Part shown: positions 8,901 through 16,042 of the stretch, piece by piece | How positions within the stretch are numbered: position 1 is the first letter of the stretch | How the letters are laid out: each line of letters starts with the position of its first letter | Source of the DNA: Cytophagaceae bacterium | Lineage (GTDB): Bacteria; Bacteroidota; Bacteroidia; Cytophagales; Flexibacteraceae | DNA: 64,000 nt | Reading direction: 5' to 3' | Assembly: GCA_947458545.1 (NCBI GenBank) | Contig: CANGYH010000006.1 | Coordinates: forward strand, 124,001 to 188,000 | Program-made: the position numbers and the translations under genes | The notes under the pieces: generated by a model | Database searches by the model: none | The model's input: only the letters and a program-made list of their open reading frames with translations | What the model was told of the DNA's origin: nothing

Positions 8901-8984
8901 ACGGCGGCGCTCTACGGTATGCTCTACCACGGCACGCTGGCCCGTTTCATCCGCGCCCTGGAGGGCCTGCGCCGGCGCCCCTAG
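5901..8984 (+). CDS. ABCG-like ABC transporter, fused ATPase and ABC-2 permease with TerB-like N-terminus
   Basis: Half-transporter-like membrane ATPase of 1,027 residues. Residues about 1-150 form an all-helical TerB-like domain. Residues about 240-520 are the nucleotide-binding domain: GPSGAGKST (Walker A), ISGGERKR (signature), VLFVDEPTSGL (Walker B) and the switch His in FVVIHQPSSD. This is followed by the cytoplasmic segment LCHECGNVNPEQVFD and an ABC-2 membrane domain from about residue 580. Roughly 200 mostly polar residues separate the penultimate membrane segments from a final helix near the C-terminus (NLAILWLMTAALYGMLYHG). The ATG at 5901 is chosen because the longer frame upstream is low-complexity. 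The substrate is unknown; the ABCG relationship suggests a lipid or hydrophobic compound. A strong terminator follows. Confidence 0.87.
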   Translation: MREDVLASLMQLFAILGKLEQAPGSHREVVSHFLHEQLSAEDPHRWLSIYDEYLATILGRAGANAYGAHLSVKDSSRLLRICMQINGELGQRQKAQVLFILFSFLASQEVLLAEEREFLVSVADIFNITQAEFANIEAFATGQSLPQAHAQDLLTIGRTAELATVGNPRWLEAPALDGQLAVLRMPAIGMYLVRYQGRAPMYLNGVAMRPQAIYCLESGASLRSNTPDEPPIYYSDIVSKFSEESRTHSLTFEARDVTFKFPNGRQGLHTLSFAEEAGHMIGLMGPSGAGKSTLLEVLNGNLRPSSGQVLINGKDLYAHKGLFKGVIGYVPQDDLLIEELTVEQNLFYAAKLSLGSHTDEQLHGVVAKTLESLGLSHIGQLRVGSPMQKTISGGERKRVNIGLELLRAPQVLFVDEPTSGLSSRDSLNVMELLKSLAEDGKLVFVVIHQPSSDIYKMFDRLCILDTGGYPIYYGNPVEAIRYFKSRAGIINKDQALCHECGNVNPEQVFDIVETRVVDEYGRYLNKRRYSPQHWYEQYQQFIRPPKLKTTVGRYLAAYKKAPIWRQLVTFVQRDVLAKLHNQQYLAINLLEAPLLAILLAYVFKYYKVDELNPTGYVYQENENIVVYFFISVIVALFLGLTVSAEEIFKDRRILKRESFLHLSRHAYFTSKVLILFTLSAVQTALFVWIGNHILEVQSLGWQSWLVLFSTSCFANLLGLNISSAFNSAVTIYILIPILLIPQLVMGGLVIKFDQINPGLRDGDAVPVWGEVMASRWAFEALAVTQFKDNPHQAPLYPYDRVLAQADYKRQYLLPVLEGKVEYCDLHLNTRDRAEMARIDRELRILCQTLSQEAGRHPRLRLEPPCGLSFANYTLAEGQKLHTVIAALKDRYADIYNQAARRRDAYVQSQMATPAAAEAYVARARRLTNNGLAELVKNTRSTERIAQEGDRLVQKISPIYHVPAQPAHWYNFRTHFFAPQKYLAGHWWDTLYFNLAILWLMTAALYGMLYHGTLARFIRALEGLRRRP

Positions 8985-9035
8985 GGTTCTTGCAACAAGA
9001 CATATTTTTTGGATATAGTTTGGCTTAAAAACAGC

Positions 9036-9064
9036 AAAGCCCCCCGGTAGTGCCGGGGGGCTTT
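9036..9064. terminator. Bidirectional intrinsic terminator
   Basis: Perfect 12-bp stem AAAGCCCCCCGG (9036-9047) / CCGGGGGGCTTT (9053-9064) with a five-base loop, just after the ABC transporter gene. Confidence 0.85.
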
Positions 9065-9118
9065 CTATTTGTGCCTCAGGCTTACCTTAGTGCGGGCCCG
9101 AGGGCTCCCTGCACACAT

Positions 9119-9598
9119 ATGGACGCCACCCAAGCCTACCACCAGCACACCGAGACCATTGCCACCCTGCCCCAGCGCCTGCATACCGTGGCGCAGGCCC
9201 TGACCCCGGCCCGCATGGGCCTGAGCTACCGCCCCGGCGGGTGGACGGCCGCCCAGATCATCCACCACCTGGCCGACAGCCACCTCAACGCCTATACCAG
9301 GCTGAAACTATCGCTGACCGAGGCGCAGCCTACCATTAAGCCTTACGACCAGGACGCCTGGGCAGCCCTGCCTGACGCCGCCCAACCCGACGTGGCCGAC
9401 AGTCTGCAACTGCTGACAGCCCTGCACCGTCGCTGGGCCCAATGCCTCCGCACCCTGACCCCAGCCCAGCGCACCCGTACTTTTTACCATCCCGAAGACG
9501 ACGTCGTCCGCACCATAGACGAGCAGGCGGCGCTCTACGCCCGGCACGGAGACCACCACCTGGCCCAGCTCCATACCATTCTGGCACTGGATGCGTAG
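9119..9598 (+). CDS. DinB/YfiT-type putative metal-dependent hydrolase
   Basis: Small four-helix-bundle protein of 159 residues in the DinB/YfiT superfamily, whose members bind a metal through three histidines and often act as thiol (bacillithiol-type) transferases. The segments WTAAQIIHHLADSHLNAYTR and LYARHGDHHLAQLHTIL hold the conserved histidines, and SYRPGGWTAAQ is characteristic of YfiT-like members. The ATG at 9119 is preferred; upstream in-frame codons overlap the terminator. A -7-like element (TTACCTTA, 9082-9089) lies 29 bases upstream of the start. The substrate is not known. Confidence 0.85.
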   Translation: MDATQAYHQHTETIATLPQRLHTVAQALTPARMGLSYRPGGWTAAQIIHHLADSHLNAYTRLKLSLTEAQPTIKPYDQDAWAALPDAAQPDVADSLQLLTALHRRWAQCLRTLTPAQRTRTFYHPEDDVVRTIDEQAALYARHGDHHLAQLHTILALDA

Positions 9599-9806
9599 CC
9601 ACTTCCGGCGGTTAAAAGCCCTTGGTAAATCTTGCCCAGCAGGCTTAAGAAGACGTATGTGCGAACAATCTAAGCCATAACAAATTTTGCAACAATTGCA
9701 AAAATTGGAAAATAGTGTTCTAAATACGGAAAATTGGGCATCGGTCCTTAATAGCAAAACCCCAATAACACTGCATTCGGGGCTCTTTTAGAGGTTTGGT
9801 ACGCTT

Positions 9807-9823
9807 TGGCACAGCTATTGGCA
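9807..9823 (+). promoter_or_regulatory. Possible sigma-54-like promoter
   Basis: TGGCAC followed by TTGGCA resembles a -24/-12 promoter, but the spacing between the GG and GC pairs is one base longer than standard, so the match is weak. It lies just upstream of the structured noncoding stretch that ends in a strong terminator. Confidence 0.25.
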
Positions 9824-9834
9824 TAAGGAAAATC

Positions 9835-10180
9835 GTCTGGCCAGGGACGGCCCGGGCTCTACCTCCGGTTGGGGGTGAAGCCTGAGCCGCACCAGACTTG
9901 GGTACGGAGGATGGAAGCGATGCCCCTGCGGCGTCGGGCTATCTGGGCGCAAGCCCTTCCTGAGTCGGCTGGTCCTTCGGTAGCACAGGCCGGGGGAGGG
10001 AGAAGGGAAGGCGGTTGCCCTGCAGCCGCCCTCCTTAAAAAACCGCCGCGGTGGTCCAAACACCATCGGGTTGTGCCGGCAAGCCCAGGCTCACTACAAC
10101 AAGGTCTTGGCAACCAGCTAAAAAACGACTTAATAAACCGGGCTAGTTTGTGCCTAACAAGCTGGCCCGGTCTTTTTTAA
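9835..10180 (+). ncRNA. Candidate structured noncoding RNA
   Basis: No credible reading frame exists here, yet the + strand is rich in local pairing and ends in a strong intrinsic terminator. Stems visible: CCTCCG (9862-9867) with CGGAGG (9905-9910); GGGC-GCAA-GCCC (9945-9956), a GNRA tetraloop hairpin; GGCGGTT (10010-10016) with AGCCGCC (10024-10030). Purine-rich and pyrimidine-rich blocks lie around the last stem. It matches none of tmRNA, RNase P RNA or SRP RNA by their consensus cores as far as I can see. The 5' end is a guess from the weak promoter at 9807-9823. It could instead be an untranslated leader or repeat remnant. Confidence 0.4.
10137..10178 (+). terminator. Strong intrinsic terminator
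   Basis: A 15-bp stem with two G-U wobbles (10137-10151 / 10157-10171), a five-base loop and a TCTTTTTT tail. It lies about 540 bases after the DinB gene and before the next gene, so it most plausibly ends a separate transcript. Confidence 0.85.
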
Positions 10181-10314
10181 GGCAGCGGCATGCCGCCTTT
10201 CTAGACTACAAGCAGAGGTAATGGCCAAATCCATGCTCCTGCCAGGCAAACCGGACCCCCCTATGCCGCGCACAGAGGTCTCCGCTGTCCTGATTACCCA
10301 CAACCAGCTGCACC

Positions 10315-11565
10315 ATGTTAGTACCCGACTTGCCCTGCTCAGACCTACGGATGCTAGGTAAATTTCTGGCCATGATGCCTACGGGCATGCCGGGTGTATC
10401 TACCTGGCATTATACGCTGCATCCTGAGGGTAGTATGGCATGGCTCTGGCCAGACGAGGCCAGCCATGCTTTGATAGGCCAGGATTTGGCAGAGTGCGTA
10501 GAGATTAAAAACGACGGCCCTCTGGCCCAAGGCCAGGCACCGGCCGAGCAAATGCTGACGCTGCCAACTCCGGCCGAGCTTCTGGCGCCCTGGCATAAGG
10601 CACTGGGCACCTTTACGGCAGCCTTCTACATGGAGCCCCAGCGCCCCGGGCGGTGCCTGCATCTGCTGCTTGGCCGCGGTGCCGAGGTCGTAGGTAAAGT
10701 TTCCATCGGGTTAGACGATGCGGCCAGGCAGAGCCAGGCCCAGCAGCTAAGCCTGCTGATGCATTTGCAGCAGCAGCCCCTGGCGCACACCATGTTGCCC
10801 GAGCTGGTGCCGGTGCAAGGCCAGACGGCCATCTGCCTGCCCGCACACACGCGCCAAACGCAGCTAACCCAAACGCACTGGAGCGCCTTGCAGGCCTGGC
10901 AGGCACAAACGGCAAAGCCCTGTACCCTGGGCAGCCTGGCCTGGTGGACGGCAGCCTTGCAAAGGGTGGAGGCATTGGAAGATGCACCTAGCCTGTATCC
11001 ACAATTGGTGCCCATGCTCCGCATCCTGGCCGAGCGTGTGCAGGCAGACATGCCTGTGCTGGCCGGCTTGCACCACGGCAACTTTTGCCCCAAATACACT
11101 GCCGTGGCCGAGGGCAAACTGCTGGCCTGGCATTGGCTACAGGCCACTATGGCCGCACCGCTTGGGCTAGATGCCATGCATTTTGTATGGGAGAGCTACC
11201 TGGCCTCGGGCCGTGTGAGCTTTAGCCTGCTGCAAGCCCGCCTACAGGCGCTGGCCGGGCCCTTAGGCCCCATGTTAGTTGGTTTTAGCAGACACCAGCA
11301 GACCCTCTCTGCCCTGTATCTGGTAGATGCGGTGGGGCGCTACATGGCTGGACACAAGGCCGACGATATCCATGACGCTGCCGTGCGCCGGCGCCTGGCC
11401 CTGTACAACGATGCCCTGCGCCACTGCCTGCAAACGCCCAAAGCCGGCAAAACCGGCGGAGCCTGGGGCCGCGTGGCAGCCGTGGCCACCCGCATATTAC
11501 CACAGTGGGCCCATCGGATGGCTACACCGCAGCACCACCTAATAGGAAGTGTGGGCCACTGGTAG
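10315..11565 (+). CDS. Phosphotransferase-fold (APH-like) protein lacking catalytic residues
   Basis: 416 residues, no signal or membrane segment. The C-terminal part keeps the outline of an aminoglycoside/choline kinase-like fold: LAGLHHGNFCPKYTAVAEGKLLAWHWLQ corresponds to the HGDxxPxN...DWE region of that family. The catalytic Asp is replaced by Asn (His254-Gly255-Asn256) and the metal-binding Asp by His273. The N-terminal part (VVGKVSIGLDD, Lys128) could be the ATP-lysine strand. I read this as a pseudokinase or highly diverged phosphotransferase; the relationship is by motif only. Its end overlaps the convergent LOG-family gene by 27 bases. Confidence 0.55.
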   Translation: MLVPDLPCSDLRMLGKFLAMMPTGMPGVSTWHYTLHPEGSMAWLWPDEASHALIGQDLAECVEIKNDGPLAQGQAPAEQMLTLPTPAELLAPWHKALGTFTAAFYMEPQRPGRCLHLLLGRGAEVVGKVSIGLDDAARQSQAQQLSLLMHLQQQPLAHTMLPELVPVQGQTAICLPAHTRQTQLTQTHWSALQAWQAQTAKPCTLGSLAWWTAALQRVEALEDAPSLYPQLVPMLRILAERVQADMPVLAGLHHGNFCPKYTAVAEGKLLAWHWLQATMAAPLGLDAMHFVWESYLASGRVSFSLLQARLQALAGPLGPMLVGFSRHQQTLSALYLVDAVGRYMAGHKADDIHDAAVRRRLALYNDALRHCLQTPKAGKTGGAWGRVAAVATRILPQWAHRMATPQHHLIGSVGHW

Positions 11566-12120
11566 AGCAAGCGCGGTTCGCAAAGTGGGCAATACTTGCC
11601 TTGCCTCTTCTACCACGTGCCAGATGGCCCTTGCAGCCTCGGGCATAAAGCGCTCTGCTATGGCGTGGTTTAGCATTTGCAGCAGCGGGTCGTAATACCC
11701 GGCCGTATTTACGATCACGATAGGCTTGGCAAACAGGCCTAGCCTGCGCCAGGTAATCACCTCCAGCAGTTCTTCTAGCGTTCCGCAGCCGCCGGGCAGG
11801 GCCACCACGGCATCTGTACCTAGCAGAAAGGTGCGTTTTCGTTCGTGCATGTCTGCCACAAAGCGCATGTCGGCTACGGCGGTGTGGGCCCACTCCAGCT
11901 CGCGCATAAAATGCGGCATGATGCCCGTAACCTGCCCGCCGCCGGCCAGCACGGCGTCGGCCACGGCGCCCATCAGGCCAGTGCCACCACCGCCATAGAC
12001 AAGGGCAACTCCTTCTGCGGCCATATGCTCGCCCAAGGCCTGGGCAGCTTGCAGGTACACGGGGGCCACGTCGGCACTAGAGGCCGCATAGACACAAATC
12101 TGTTTGAGCGATGGTTCCAT
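11539..12120 (-). CDS. LOG-family (TIGR00730) Rossmann-fold protein
   Basis: 193-residue member of the LOG/lysine-decarboxylase-like family, whose active members release nucleobases from nucleoside 5'-monophosphates (cytokinin-riboside type). Hallmarks: LVYGGGGTGLMGAVADAVL (phosphate-binding loop) and VALPGGCGTLEELLEVITW (the PGGxGTxxE motif). The ATG at 12120 gives the usual start MEPSLKQICVYAASS. It follows the MFS gene with a 26-base gap on the same strand, so the two are probably cotranscribed. A second LOG protein is encoded at 29641-30396. Confidence 0.9.
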   Translation of the reverse strand: MEPSLKQICVYAASSADVAPVYLQAAQALGEHMAAEGVALVYGGGGTGLMGAVADAVLAGGGQVTGIMPHFMRELEWAHTAVADMRFVADMHERKRTFLLGTDAVVALPGGCGTLEELLEVITWRRLGLFAKPIVIVNTAGYYDPLLQMLNHAIAERFMPEAARAIWHVVEEARQVLPTLRTALALPVAHTSY

Positions 12121-12146
12121 CTTCTGGCCCGCAAGGTACGGTGTGG

Positions 12147-13367
12147 CTAGCCCACGGGTACGGCGTGCTGGGCTACACCCGGCCTGCGCAAAAACCAGCT
12201 GATTACGGCACTGACGGCCGTAAACGCCAGGCACCAGTAACCAACCCGCTCGTAGCCGCCGATGGGGGCCAGTTTGGTGGCACCCTCGTACACGAGCCAG
12301 CCTGCCACGTAGCTTGCCAGGCCACTGCTGACCTGCTGCACGCAGCTGATGAAGCCCATATAGCTGCCGCGGTGGCGGGCATCTACCTGGTCGTTAATGA
12401 GGGCCATGGCAGGTATAAACCGCGAGCCCGAGAAAACAAAAAACATGCCCGTAACGATGAGCACCTGCCACAGGGGTATGGGCGGCAAATGGCTAATCAA
12501 CCAGATGGGTACGGTAGAGGTAAAGCAAATAATCAGAAACATCTGCGCCCGGCCAAACCTGTCGGCCAGCCAGCCCGTGGCCGGGTTGGTGCCAAACTGC
12601 AGCAGCCCGCCCACGATGTAGATCAGCGATAGCTGGCCCTCTTGCAAGCCGACGTTGCGCATCATGTAGGTGCTCAGCAGGGGCACTAGGGTGAAGTGCC
12701 CAAAAACCTGGGTACACATCAGCCCCAGGCCCAGCAACTGCCCCCTGCTTTGCAACACGCGGCCCACAACCTCGGTTGGCAGGCTACGGCGCTCTTGGCG
12801 CATAAGGTGGCCGCGCAAGGCAGGGGCAAAGGCCCATACCAATACCCAGATGCCTACCGATAGCCCTGCCAACAGCAAGAAGGGCGCTTTCCAGCCCAGG
12901 TGCTGGGTGATGTACAGCGCCAGCGGGATGCCCAGCACACTGGCAATGGGGAAGGCCGCCATCACAAAGCCCAGCGCCTTGCCCCGGTCTTGCGGCGGGA
13001 CCACGTCTGCCACGATGGCCGTAACCAAAGAGCCCACAATGCCCCCAAAGGCACCGGCCAGGATGCGGGCTATCATCAGCCCGCCAAAGCCATTGGCCAG
13101 GCCGCACCAGGCCGTGCCACCAATAAAACCGGCAAAGAGCAAAAGCAGGGCCTGTTTCCTGTCGAAGCGGTCTATAAAGAATGCCCCTACAAACCCCACG
13201 ATGCCTGCGGCAAAGGTGTAGGCGCTCACCAGGGTAGCAAAGCGGGCCGGCGTCAGGTGCAGCTCGGCTTGCAGACGCGGGCCCAGCGGCAGCATCATCA
13301 CAAAGTCGAGCACGTGGGCAAACTGGATGGCCACCAGCAGCGCGATCAAAGAGGCGAGTTTTTTCAC
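12147..13367 (-). CDS. Major facilitator superfamily transporter
   Basis: Inner-membrane secondary transporter of 406 residues with about twelve hydrophobic segments. The first starts directly after MKKLASLIALLVAIQFAHVLDF. The loop after helix 2 (FFIDRFDRKQALL) is the MFS motif A region, and ADVVPPQDRGKALGFVMAAFP resembles AraJ/drug-efflux members. A matching loop recurs in the second half (GWLADRFGRAQMFL). The substrate cannot be named. It is the upstream gene of a probable two-gene unit with the LOG protein. Confidence 0.88.
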   Translation of the reverse strand: MKKLASLIALLVAIQFAHVLDFVMMLPLGPRLQAELHLTPARFATLVSAYTFAAGIVGFVGAFFIDRFDRKQALLLLFAGFIGGTAWCGLANGFGGLMIARILAGAFGGIVGSLVTAIVADVVPPQDRGKALGFVMAAFPIASVLGIPLALYITQHLGWKAPFLLLAGLSVGIWVLVWAFAPALRGHLMRQERRSLPTEVVGRVLQSRGQLLGLGLMCTQVFGHFTLVPLLSTYMMRNVGLQEGQLSLIYIVGGLLQFGTNPATGWLADRFGRAQMFLIICFTSTVPIWLISHLPPIPLWQVLIVTGMFFVFSGSRFIPAMALINDQVDARHRGSYMGFISCVQQVSSGLASYVAGWLVYEGATKLAPIGGYERVGYWCLAFTAVSAVISWFLRRPGVAQHAVPVG

Positions 13368-13476
13368 AGTTTCAGGTGGCCTGGCCCCGCTGCCGGGGCC
13401 AGGCCATTATGCAAAAGTCGTATATCGCAGGGGGCTGTGCCCGGGTTGGGGCAAAGTTGGCCTATATTGCCATCCC

Positions 13477-14409
13477 ATGAGTTTCTTGATTGTCTTAGGC
13501 TTGGTGGCCTTGGTGGCCCTGATGATTGTATTTGGCACGTTTGTAACCGTGCAGCAGGGCACGGTGGCCATCATCACCATTTTCGGGCGGTACAGCCGCA
13601 TCCTACGGCCCGGCCTGAACGTCAAGATTCCCTTCATCGAGGCCATCTACCGACGGTTCAGCGTGCAGAACCGCTCGGCCGAGCTGGCCTTTCAGGCCAT
13701 CACGCAAGACCAAGCCAACGTTCACTTTAAAGCGCTGCTGGTGTATGCCGTGCTGGATACGCAAGAGGAGACGCTCAAGAACGTGGCCTTCAAGTTTGAG
13801 AGTGAGGCTCAGTTTATGGTGGCCCTAACGCGCACCATCGAGGGGTCTGTGCGGGGGTTTGTGGCCACCAAGAAGCAGTACGAAATCCTGTCTCTGCGCA
13901 ACGAGATCGTCCACGACGTGAAAAACCAGCTAGACCAGGTGCTGGAGAGCTGGGGCTACCACCTCATAGACCTGCAGTTGAACGACGTAACCTTCGACGA
14001 TGCCATCACGCGCTCTATGGCCCAGGTGGTGGCCAGCGCCAACCTGAAGGCCGCCGCCGAAAATGAGGGCCAGGCCTTGCTTATTACCAAAACCAAGGCC
14101 GCCGAGGCAGAGGGCAACGCCGTCAAAATCAGCGCCGAGGCCGAGCGTATTGCCGCCCAGCTCCGCGGGCAGGGCATGGCCCTCTTCCGCAAAGAGGTAG
14201 CCAAGGGCATGGCCGATGCCGCCCAGCAGATGCAGACCCAAAACCTGGATGCCAGCTTCTTGCTCTTCTCTATGTGGACGGAGGCCATCAAAAACTTTGC
14301 CGAGGCAGGAGAAGGGAACACCATCTTCTTAGACGGCAGCCCAGAGGGTATGGAGCGCGTGCTGAAGCAGATCATGGTGCATACGCAGCGCCCCGGTTTG
14401 GGGGGCTAA
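13477..14409 (+). CDS. SPFH/Band 7 (stomatin-prohibitin) membrane protein
   Basis: 310 residues: an N-terminal membrane anchor (FLIVLGLVALVALMIVFG), then the SPFH domain (VQQGTVAIITIFGRYSRILRPGLNVKIPFIEA) through about residue 190, then an Ala/Glu-rich coiled coil with the typical KTKAAEAEGNAVKISAEAERIAAQL. Such proteins form large oligomeric membrane scaffolds and often partner proteases or order lipids. The ATG at 13477 is preferred because the frame upstream is unrelated and the protein then starts with the anchor. A TATATTG -7-like element lies at about 13462-13468. It converges on der. Confidence 0.9.
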   Translation: MSFLIVLGLVALVALMIVFGTFVTVQQGTVAIITIFGRYSRILRPGLNVKIPFIEAIYRRFSVQNRSAELAFQAITQDQANVHFKALLVYAVLDTQEETLKNVAFKFESEAQFMVALTRTIEGSVRGFVATKKQYEILSLRNEIVHDVKNQLDQVLESWGYHLIDLQLNDVTFDDAITRSMAQVVASANLKAAAENEGQALLITKTKAAEAEGNAVKISAEAERIAAQLRGQGMALFRKEVAKGMADAAQQMQTQNLDASFLLFSMWTEAIKNFAEAGEGNTIFLDGSPEGMERVLKQIMVHTQRPGLGG

Positions 14410-14494
14410 AGGCAAGGGTTAAAAATTGCCCGATAGCACCGCCTTTAACCTTTGGCCGACCGTAACGCTGGCCCTAACGATAGATGCCAGGCGC

Positions 14495-15808
14495 CTACTT
14501 CTTCTTATAAACAATACTTATCGGCACCCCCGCCAGGGGGAAGTGGCCGCGCAGCTTATTCTCTAGGTAGCGGGTGTAGCTGTCTGAGACGTACTGGGGC
14601 AGGTTGCAGTAAAAGGCGAAGGTGGGCGCGTGCGTAGGTAGCTGTGTTAGGTACTTAATCTTTACCGACTTGCCCTTGTGGATGGGCGGCGGGTAGGCCT
14701 CTATCTCGGGCAGCATTTTATCGTTGAGGGCAGAGGTGGGCAGCTTGTCGCGGCGGGCGTGGTACACCTCAATCATCGTCTCTACCGCTTTCATCAGACG
14801 CTGCTTGGTGTGGGCTGATACAAACACTACCGGCAGGTAGCTCAGCGTTGGCAGCCGCTCGCGGATGGCCTCTTCGAAAACGCGGGTAGAGCTTTGGTCT
14901 TTGCCCTCGTAGGCATCCCATTTGTTGACAAGCAGCACCACCCCTTTTTTGGCCTGTACCGCCGTCAGGATGATGGTGATGTCTTGCGCCTCTAGGCCGC
15001 GGGTGGCGTCTAGCACCACCAGGCACACGTCTGACGTTTCGATGGCCTTGATCGTGCGCAGGGTGCTGTAAAACTCAATCTGGTCTTCGCGCAGCTTGCT
15101 TTTGCGGCGCAGGCCGGCCGTATCGGTCAAGATAAACTCGTGCCCAAAGGCTTTGTAGCGGGCATCTATGGCATCGCGCGTGGTGCCAGCTATGTCGGTT
15201 ACGATGTTACGCTCGTAGCCGAGCAGGGCGTTGGTCAGGCTGCTTTTGCCGGCGTTGGGGCGGCCTACCACGGCCACGCGGGGGATGCCCGCATCGGGGT
15301 CTTCGTCTTGGTCTTCTTGCAGGTGGATGCAGATGGCGTCCAGCAGGTCTCCGGTGCCGCTGCCCGTCATGGCAGATATCTCCCAGACGTCGCCAAGGCC
15401 CAGGGCGTAAAACTCGCCGGTGTAGTGGTTCTCCAGCTTGGTTTCTGCTTTGTTGGCTACCAGAAACACCGGCTTTTTAGAGCGGCGCACCACGTTGGCA
15501 AACTCCTCATCCAGCCCGGTGAGGCCTTGGGTGGTATCTACCAGAAAAAGGATGACATCGGCCTCCTCCAGCGCGAGGCGGACCTGGTCTCGGATGGCGC
15601 CTTCGAAAACATCGTCTGAGCCCTCTACATAGCCCCCCGTGTCTATGACGGTGAAGTTCTTGTTCTGCCACTCGGCGTAGCCGTAGTGGCGGTCTCGGGT
15701 AACGCCGGCTTGGTTGTCCATTATAGCCTGGCGCTGGCCAATGAGGCGGTTGAACAGGGTGGACTTGCCCACGTTGGGGCGGCCTACGATGGCCACAAGG
15801 TTGCTCAT
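14495..15808 (-). CDS. der: Ribosome biogenesis GTPase Der (EngA)
   Basis: Essential double GTPase that binds the 50S subunit during assembly. 437 residues with both G domains: first VGRPNVGKSTLFNRL, DTGG, NKAE; second VGRPNAGKSSLTNALLG, DTAGLRRKSK, NKWD; then the C-terminal KH-like domain (SVKIKYLTQLPTHAPTFAFYCN). Length and order are typical. The start at 15808 is the family start MSNLVAIVGRPN. It is divergent from fabH; its promoter element (15902-15909) is near the middle of the intergenic region and shares sequence with the fabH promoter. Confidence 0.97.
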   Translation of the reverse strand: MSNLVAIVGRPNVGKSTLFNRLIGQRQAIMDNQAGVTRDRHYGYAEWQNKNFTVIDTGGYVEGSDDVFEGAIRDQVRLALEEADVILFLVDTTQGLTGLDEEFANVVRRSKKPVFLVANKAETKLENHYTGEFYALGLGDVWEISAMTGSGTGDLLDAICIHLQEDQDEDPDAGIPRVAVVGRPNAGKSSLTNALLGYERNIVTDIAGTTRDAIDARYKAFGHEFILTDTAGLRRKSKLREDQIEFYSTLRTIKAIETSDVCLVVLDATRGLEAQDITIILTAVQAKKGVVLLVNKWDAYEGKDQSSTRVFEEAIRERLPTLSYLPVVFVSAHTKQRLMKAVETMIEVYHARRDKLPTSALNDKMLPEIEAYPPPIHKGKSVKIKYLTQLPTHAPTFAFYCNLPQYVSDSYTRYLENKLRGHFPLAGVPISIVYKKK

Positions 15809-15901
15809 ATGTTTCTACCCCACGGCGGGGCCGGCCGCAAGGTGCGCGGGCCGGGGCGGGTTACCTGCGCTAAGCGCAAGCCTGCCAGGCGGTTGGGCCA
15901 G

Positions 15902-15929
15902 CAAAGGTACGGTGTGGAGGTTGAGAAGG
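15902..15929 (-). promoter_or_regulatory. der promoter with shared upstream block
   Basis: On the minus strand a TTCTCAACCTCCACAC block leads, two bases on, into TACCTTTG (15909-15902). Nearly the same block precedes the fabH -7 element at 15988-16013 on the other strand, so the two make an imperfect inverted repeat about 60 bases apart. Confidence 0.5.
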
Positions 15930-15987
15930 TGTCGAATTGACTTGCGTACATGTTGCCGTGGGCTGGCCCCCGCTACAACCACCTCAA

Positions 15988-16013
15988 CTTCTCAGCTCCA
16001 CACAGTACCTTTA
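15988..16013 (+). promoter_or_regulatory. fabH promoter with shared upstream block
   Basis: The block TTCTCAGCTCCACAC is followed by TACCTTTA at 16006-16013, then a 29-base leader to the fabH ATG. It mirrors the der promoter block at 15902-15929. Confidence 0.5.
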
Positions 16014-16042
16014 GCCCGATTCGCTGTCTGCACACCATTTCT

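Noticed and set aside
9760-9790. Weak hairpin CCCCAAT/ATTCGGGG followed by TTTT as a terminator for the DinB gene
   Set aside because: The stem contains a bulge and is short; it may end the DinB transcript but is too weak to list as a feature.
9835-10180. Identification as tmRNA, RNase P RNA or SRP RNA
   Set aside because: The conserved cores (GATTCGAC of tmRNA, GAGGAAAGTC of RNase P RNA, CCGGAAGGNAGCAG of SRP RNA) were not found on either strand.
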